Below are positions 58,366-64,000 of a stretch of DNA of 64,000 nt, one piece after another. Location of the stretch: the NCBI GenBank assembly GCA_029718625.1, contig CM056376.1, positions 113,281,110-113,345,109 of the forward strand. The letters are read 5' to 3'. The stretch is from Synaphobranchus kaupii. Lineage: Eukaryota; Chordata; Actinopteri; Anguilliformes; Synaphobranchidae. A program made the translations under genes and the position numbers. The notes beneath the pieces are model-generated. The model saw nothing but the letters and a program-made list of their open reading frames with translations. It made no database searches and had not been told where the DNA came from. Positions within the stretch are counted from its first letter, which is position 1. Every line of letters begins with the position of its first letter.

Positions 58366-59750
58366 TTGTGGAATTCAGATTTAAAATTAGACAGATGTGC
58401 CCTATGTAAAGGTTATCACTGGTCGGCACGGTTTGGATTGCTTTTAGAACTCTGTGAGGTCATCAGGTAGTATTGGCCATGTCTGCAAGTGAGATGCTAC
58501 ACTGAGATAGCCACATACCTCAGAGAGCAGTTCCACGTACTAAAGTAAGGACTGCATACATGTTACACAGAAAGGCAGAATAAAGCATAAATTGGCAGTG
58601 ATTAAAGGACAGCAGGCTATAAGGAGGATTTGAGTCAATGCATGACACACATACAGGCAATCAAGTTACCAGAATAAAGGTTAATGGCAAACATCAGACT
58701 ACCATTCTTTTTGTTCAGCTTGTTGTCTGCCTTCATCTGTCCTCACTCCCTCCATCCTCTCTATTAGCCAAGAGCTCCGTTAGCCACCAGCGCTAGCTGC
58801 CCCCGCTTTCACATTTACATACCAATTCACCCAAACTGCCACCCCCAAAACCACCGGTTTTACTTTCCTCTTTCTTTCATTCTCTTTCTTTCTTTCTTTC
58901 TTTCTTTTTTTTTGCTTATTAAAACTGCTTATGGGATGTGGCCACAGTCCCCGGCATAAATCCTGAGGATTAAATGACTTCAAAAAAAAGTGAAAAAACG
59001 TGGGGTGGATGAAAAGAAAGAGGGGGCCCCATAGAAATGCTAAGGAAGTGAAGCGCTTTTTTCCCCTGGTGGAAAGGGGGGGAGGAAGTTCCCAGCTTCG
59101 CCACTTCATTAATTCACACTATTTAATGAGTGTGGTGTGTGTGTGTGTGTGTGTGTGTGTGCGGTGGGGTTCTGAGGCTCATTCTGCGGCTTCCTCGCCC
59201 CTCTTTTGCGCCGGACCCCCGAAAACAACGGTGCCGTCAGTAACTGACAACCCCCCGGGTGGAGGAGTGCTGGCCTCCGGGGGCCCGGCTGCAAACAGAG
59301 CCACAGGGGCCGCGGACCCCGCCTTTCAGGGGTTCGGCCCCGTATTTGTCATCCCCCGGGGGCCCCCGACTTGCAGAGGGGTGGGGGGGGGGGTGGGGGA
59401 TCAGTATTCACCTCCACTGCGCAGACTGCAGTTGGGATGGGGGCTTTGTGAGGGGGCGCTGAAGTCGACCGGGACGAAGGGGGTGGGGGTGAGGACATGG
59501 ACGTAAATCCCGGCTGGGACAAGGGTGGAAACATCAAATGATCCCCCCCCCCCCCCCAATTTTATCATGTTGTATTGGATAGTCCTGTTAGTGGCCCCCC
59601 ACCCCAAAAAAAAATCTTAAAGAAAATGTCCCGTTTGTTGTACCCCCCCAAAGTAGAAATTAGATCTACAAAGGGGCGGGGTTGTGGGGGGGAGCAATGT
59701 TCTCAGATTGAAGTCATCAAGACCCACCCTTCCCCATGCACGCATACACC

Positions 59751-59781
<31 letters not shown>

Positions 59782-60824
59782 ACAATGACACACGCATACA
59801 CACACACACAAACACATATAAACACCAACATACACACATAGCCACACACAAAAAGGAAAACAAGAAATGCTCATCTTGGGATAAGTCCTGCACCGTTTCA
59901 GTGAAACTGCATTAGTTTTCACTGACGAAAAAACACGCCCAAGACTAAACCAGTCCTCTCACATAGGGACGTACATGCTGAGTTAATGGAGATCGGTCTA
60001 CCGAAAGGAGAGCATTTAGATGTCGCTGTAAAACCCAAGCACGACGGTATCTGTCCCCCGTCACACACTGTCGGCTGTGTTCCGTGCGCGAGAGACAGCT
60101 CGAGTTTGAGCCACGTGCTACAGCAACACTCACACGCACAAAAAAAATGTCATAAAAAACACACACAAACACAAAGCAAAAAAAGAAACATAAGTGGTGA
60201 GCAGCCACTGTTGGAGCCTCTTGAGAGTAATCTGTGATTATACTGAGTTAGTAATTACCGCCTGAAAGAATGTACCCAGGAATTACTTACAAAACTGCGC
60301 TGATCTATAATGACTCGCCCCTGTGATGGAGTACGGCAGGTGGAGACTCCGCCCCCACTGGATTAAAGGACCCGCCCCCACCCCCCCTCCCCTCACTAAC
60401 ACACTAATCCATTTACACGTAAGACGAGGGGGGCCCGTAATCAAAACGTGCAGTGTAAACAAACGCACATTTCAGAAATAGGAACTTGATTGTTTTTATT
60501 TGTCAGACGACTCCGGGGGCGGACGGTGCCGAGGCGATAGACGTCTCCCCGCACCTCATTAAGTAACGCTGTGCACAGTCTACTATGGGCAATTTTGGGA
60601 GGAGGGGGGGGGTGGGGGGTTGAGGTTCCTCTTTAATTACCGATACACTCCAACAGGGCGATAACGCTGGGGACCACCAGGGCAGGATTGTGTCTGATTT
60701 ATCACAGCTGCCTTTCAAAGCCAGGAAATCCTCTCAGTGCGCCGTTCAGTGTCACACACAGCCTTTGTCATTTTCCCAGCAGGGCCTGGCCAACTCCCCG
60801 CCCCCATCAACAGCCTGGCTAAAG

Positions 60825-61455
60825 GCTAATCTACAACCAGGCTCTGGCTAATCTACAACCAGGGCCTGCTAACTCTACAACCAGGCTCTGGCTAATCTAC
60901 AACCAGGACCTGCTAACTCTACAACCAGGCTCTGGCTAATCTACAACCAGGACCTGCTAACTCTACAACCAGGCTCTGGCTAATCTACAACCAGGACCTG
61001 CTAACTCTACAACCAGGCTCTGGCTAATCTACAACCAGGACCTGCTAACTCTACAACCAGGCTCTGGCTAATCTACAACCAGGGCCTGCTAACTCTACAA
61101 CCAGGCTCTGGCTAATCTACAACCAGGGCCTGCTAACTCTACAACCAGGCTCTGGATAATCTACAACCAGGACCTGCTAACTCTACAACCAGGCTCTGGC
61201 TAATCTACAACCAGGGCCTGCTAACTCTACAACCAGGCTCTGGCTAATCTACAACCAGGGCCTGCTAACTCTACAACCAGGCTCTGGATAATCTACAACC
61301 AGGGCCTGCTAACTCTACAACCAGGCTCTGGCTAATCTACAACCAGGGCCTGCTAACTCTACAACCAGGCTCTGGCTAATCTACAACCAGGGCCTGCTAA
61401 CTCTACAACTGGGCTCTGGCTAATCTACAACCAGGGCCTGCTAAATCTACAGCCA
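60825..61455. repeat. 44-bp dimeric minisatellite, about 14 copies
   Basis: Alternating 22-bp halves TCTACAACCAGGCTCTGGCT+AA and TCTACAACCAGGGCCTGCTA+AC. The halves differ at only a few positions, so a 22-bp ancestor doubled and then spread as a 44-bp unit. Confidence 0.97.
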
Positions 61456-61863
61456 GAACCAGGAGATGGAGTATGGCACCTTAAAGTTAGTGAAGAAAAA
61501 AGTAATACAATATTGTGGCAAATTCCTCCAGCTATGAAGCACATTCGTTCTGGATCTCTTACTAAGAACCAATTAATTACCCATTACATTTGGTGAAAAG
61601 GGTAAACATTTTACATCAAATACATAATCAGTGGAGTGGAGTGGAGAAGAATATTATATTAACATCCTTAATATTTTTTGCCCCCCTCCTCCTTCATACC
61701 AGGAAATAAGGAAAAAGAAAAGCTTCAAGTATTCCAGTGTAAACATTAGGCAGGGAAGATAAATCCTTTCTGAATGAAGTAATGACAATTAGAACTCAAC
61801 TGCTGGACTGCAACTACAACTGCAACCGCTAATGACTTAAACACACCGAGATAGATCTGCCCC

Positions 61864-61867
<4 letters not shown>

Positions 61868-61909
<42 letters not shown>

Positions 61910-61913
61910 CCCA

Positions 61914-61956
<43 letters not shown>

Positions 61957-62210
61957 CCCTCTCTGTGCATTTCTGTCTCCCCCTTCCCTTCTCTCTCCCC
62001 ATTTCACATCATTCTCACATCTTTTCTTCTTTCTCTCTGTCTTTCTCCACATCTCCACTCTCTCTCGCTCGCTTTCTCTCTTTCATGCTTCCTCTCTCCA
62101 TTTTCCTCTCCTCATCTCTAGCATCTCTGTCTCTCTTTTTCCCCCATCACTCCCCCGCTCATCTCCCCTCTCAACCTCTCCCTCCCCCTTTCTCTCTCTC
62201 TCTCCATCCC
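61868..62210. repeat. CT-rich low-complexity tract
   Basis: (CT)n at 61868-61957 grading into TCTC-rich sequence. Confidence 0.93.
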
Positions 62211-62538
62211 ATCCTCCCACTGAGAGAATCCCAGTCACTATCTGTACTCCTGTCTAATTCTCCATGGCTCTACAGGCTTACCCAATGAGAACATGACACC
62301 CCAGCCAGGCTCAACATATCTTAATCTTCCTCCGCCTTTTCAAAGTATGGAAAACTTATACAGCACCCCTCTTATTTCATCCTTAATGCAGACTACCGCC
62401 TTGTTAAATACTTGCAATCATGCCAGTAAAAATCATTCCATAAAAACCAGTGCGGTATTCTGCATTTCCTACTCAAATGTCATGACACTCGTATGTCCGA
62501 TCCATAAAGAACTGTCACAAGGACACAGACCACAAACC

Positions 62539-62935
62539 CGGAGAATGTTCAGCTTTAGAGGGAATGTTCAGCATTAGAGAGAATGTTCAGCTTTTAATGA
62601 GAATATTCAGCATTAGAGAGAATGTTCAGCTTTTAATGAGAATGTTCAGCATTAGAGAGAATGTTCAGCTTTTAATGAGAATGTTCAGCATTAGAGGGAA
62701 TGTTCAGCTTTAGAGAGAATGTTCAGCATTAGAGAGAATGTTCAGCATTAGAGAGAATGTTCAGCTTTAGAGAGAATGTTCAGCATTAGAGAGAATGTTC
62801 AGCATAGAGAGAATGTTCAGCTTTAGAGAGAATGTTCACTTTAGAGAGAATGTTCCGCTTTAGAGAGAATGTTAAGCATTAGAGAGAATGTTCAGCATTA
62901 GAAAGAATGTTCAGCTTTTAATGAGAATGTTTAGC
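62539..62935. repeat. 19-20-bp minisatellite, about 20 copies
   Basis: Units AATGTTCAGCATTAGAGAG (19 bp) and AATGTTCAGCTTTTAATGAG (20 bp) interspersed with AATGTTCAGCTTTAGAGAG. Confidence 0.95.
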
Positions 62936-63454
62936 TAGATGCATATAACCTACAGCCATTGCACAGCTCCTACTTTTCCCACACACACCCTCGCACTCCT
63001 ACTAGCCAGCAGCTAGCTAACGTTAGCTAGTTTGTTCGCTGCTGTGGCTTTGTCACAGGTAACGTTACTTACCACTCAACCAAACTTCTCCCCAATCGCT
63101 GCCCAGATGTCCTCCCTCATCTTCTTTTGTTTGTAGTCTGGGTGGTTTAGATTATACAACACTGGGTTCATCTCCACAACTTGTATTAGTTGCTCCTCCA
63201 TAACGAACAGACAAACTAGTCATGTCTCGCGCTTTTTTAAACTTCAACAGAATGTGATTTTTGATTGGCTGGAAATTGTCTATCGTTTTACAGCGTCATG
63301 AAAAATCGCTCTGGGAGTGATCACAACGATAGGAATATTTATCGTTCTGGCTGGTTTTATAGTTGTCGTTGTAGTGTGGACACATCCATTCACTTTGCTT
63401 TGAACTATTTTAATTTTATTTATAGTTATAGTTATCGTTATACGTAGTTATCGT

Positions 63455-64000
63455 CGTATAATAATAATAATAATAATACATTTTATTTATATAGCGCCTT
63501 TCCGAACCCAAGGTCGCTTACAGAGTTTGTGAGGGGGGAACAGAAACACAAAAGACAACAAGACAAAAGGAGAGATGGTAACAAATGAGATGAAGGTGGA
63601 GTAACTGGCTGGTGGAAACACACAAAATAAACAAAAAACAACTGGGACAGTAAATAAACATGTACAAAATTCACAGAAAATAACATGGTGGACGGGGTGA
63701 GAGGAGAAGAGAGAGGAGAAGAGGGGAGGATGGTTAGGGTGGGAGGAGAAACGGAGGAGGGTCATTTAGGGGTAGGGGAGGTTGTAGGCTTGGGAGAAAA
63801 GAAATGTTTTTAGCCGGGATTTGAAAATGGGGAGTGTGGGTGAGTCTCTGACGGTTTGTGGGAGTGAGTTCCAGAGTCGGGGTGCAGTCCTGGAAAAGGC
63901 TCGATCGCCAAAGGTTTTGAGTTTGGAAAATGGTATGAAGAGGGTGTTGGTGGCGGCAGAGCGGAGGGTTCGGGTGGGGCGGAGGGGGAGGAGGAGGTCA
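63455..64000 (-). mobile_element. LINE (L2/Rex-like) 3' end, continues right of the window
   Basis: On the minus strand, the end of a reverse-transcriptase ORF followed by a 3' region closing with AAAGGCGCTATATAAATAAA and an ATT repeat tail (plus-strand (ATA)n at 63459-63478). The 5' part lies outside the window. Confidence 0.85.
63766..64000 (-). CDS. LINE ORF2 C-terminal fragment (partial)
   Basis: Open to the window edge, stop TAA at 63768-63766. It encodes the post-RT tail typical of L2/CR1-like elements: AFSRTAPRLWNSLPQTV, then FKSRLKTFLFSQAYN. This W-N-x-L-P...LKT-x-LF pattern is diagnostic of the class. No stop or shift in the visible 78 codons, so the copy may be young. Confidence 0.85.
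   Translation of the reverse strand, partial: DLLLPLRPTRTLRSAATNTLFIPFSKLKTFGDRAFSRTAPRLWNSLPQTVRDSPTLPIFKSRLKTFLFSQAYNLPYP

Larger units (their letters stand above)
48319..60824 (-). other. Probable large upstream intron of fat4, right part
   Basis: No cadherin exon or other recognisable gene on either strand. The largest open frames come from simple repeats. (ATT)n at 51212-51245, homopolymers (C at 50229-50250), CA/TG tracts and the dispersed repeats listed separately. Confidence 0.55.

Overview
The window looks like intronic and intergenic DNA of a teleost fish. The support is threefold: three exons of a giant FAT-type cadherin gene; a repeat load typical of fish (a chromodomain Ty3/gypsy element, Tc1, L2-like LINEs, tRNA-derived SINEs, TIR elements, many micro- and minisatellites); and two gaps of exactly 500 N, as used in scaffolded long-read assemblies. 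There is no bacterial or CRISPR-type content.

Layout. 1-780 is a dispersed repeat, copy 1 of a family seen again at 8211-8800. 781-7928 is a nearly complete, very young Ty3/gypsy retrotransposon on the minus strand, with LTRs of 1399 and 1402 bp and an ATCAT target-site duplication. It encodes gag, protease, RT, RNase H, integrase and a chromodomain. 8882-10695 (minus) is an unrecognised coding region with an acidic 21-residue repeat. 12155-13996 is an inactivated second gypsy element carrying a perfect 62-bp palindrome. 14569-18600 is a nest of a truncated Tc1, a TIR element with an internal hairpin, a non-LTR 3' end and an L2-like LINE split by another TIR element. 18711-19559 is a further repeat, then a 500-N gap (19560-20059) and a 35-bp minisatellite (20060-21545).

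Host gene. Three minus-strand exons at 28090-27959, 25211-24949 and 24119-23769 encode consecutive cadherin repeats that I recognise as fat4. Splice sites and phases agree (0, 0/1, 1/1) except for one extra base in the middle exon. Everything to the right of 28090 is best read as a large upstream intron; the part left of 23769 is a downstream intron if the first gap is ordered correctly. All three introns carry a repeat within about 35 bp of the 5' splice site.

Assembly. 36646-42292 and 42793-48318 are the same locus present twice, meeting exactly at the second 500-N gap. I read this as two overlapping contig ends that were never merged, not a biological duplication. The first copy carries many extra single bases in homopolymers. 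The same error type could explain the frameshifts in gypsy pol, the unknown ORF and the fat4 exon.

Most interesting biology. The gypsy element has the features expected of Tf1/sushi-type self-primed reverse transcription. The 11 bases after a TATA-like box at normal spacing are perfectly complementary to 11 bases one nucleotide inside the LTR. It also has a C-CCA-AAA slippery heptamer at the gag/pol junction and a very long R region filled by a roughly 118-bp minisatellite.
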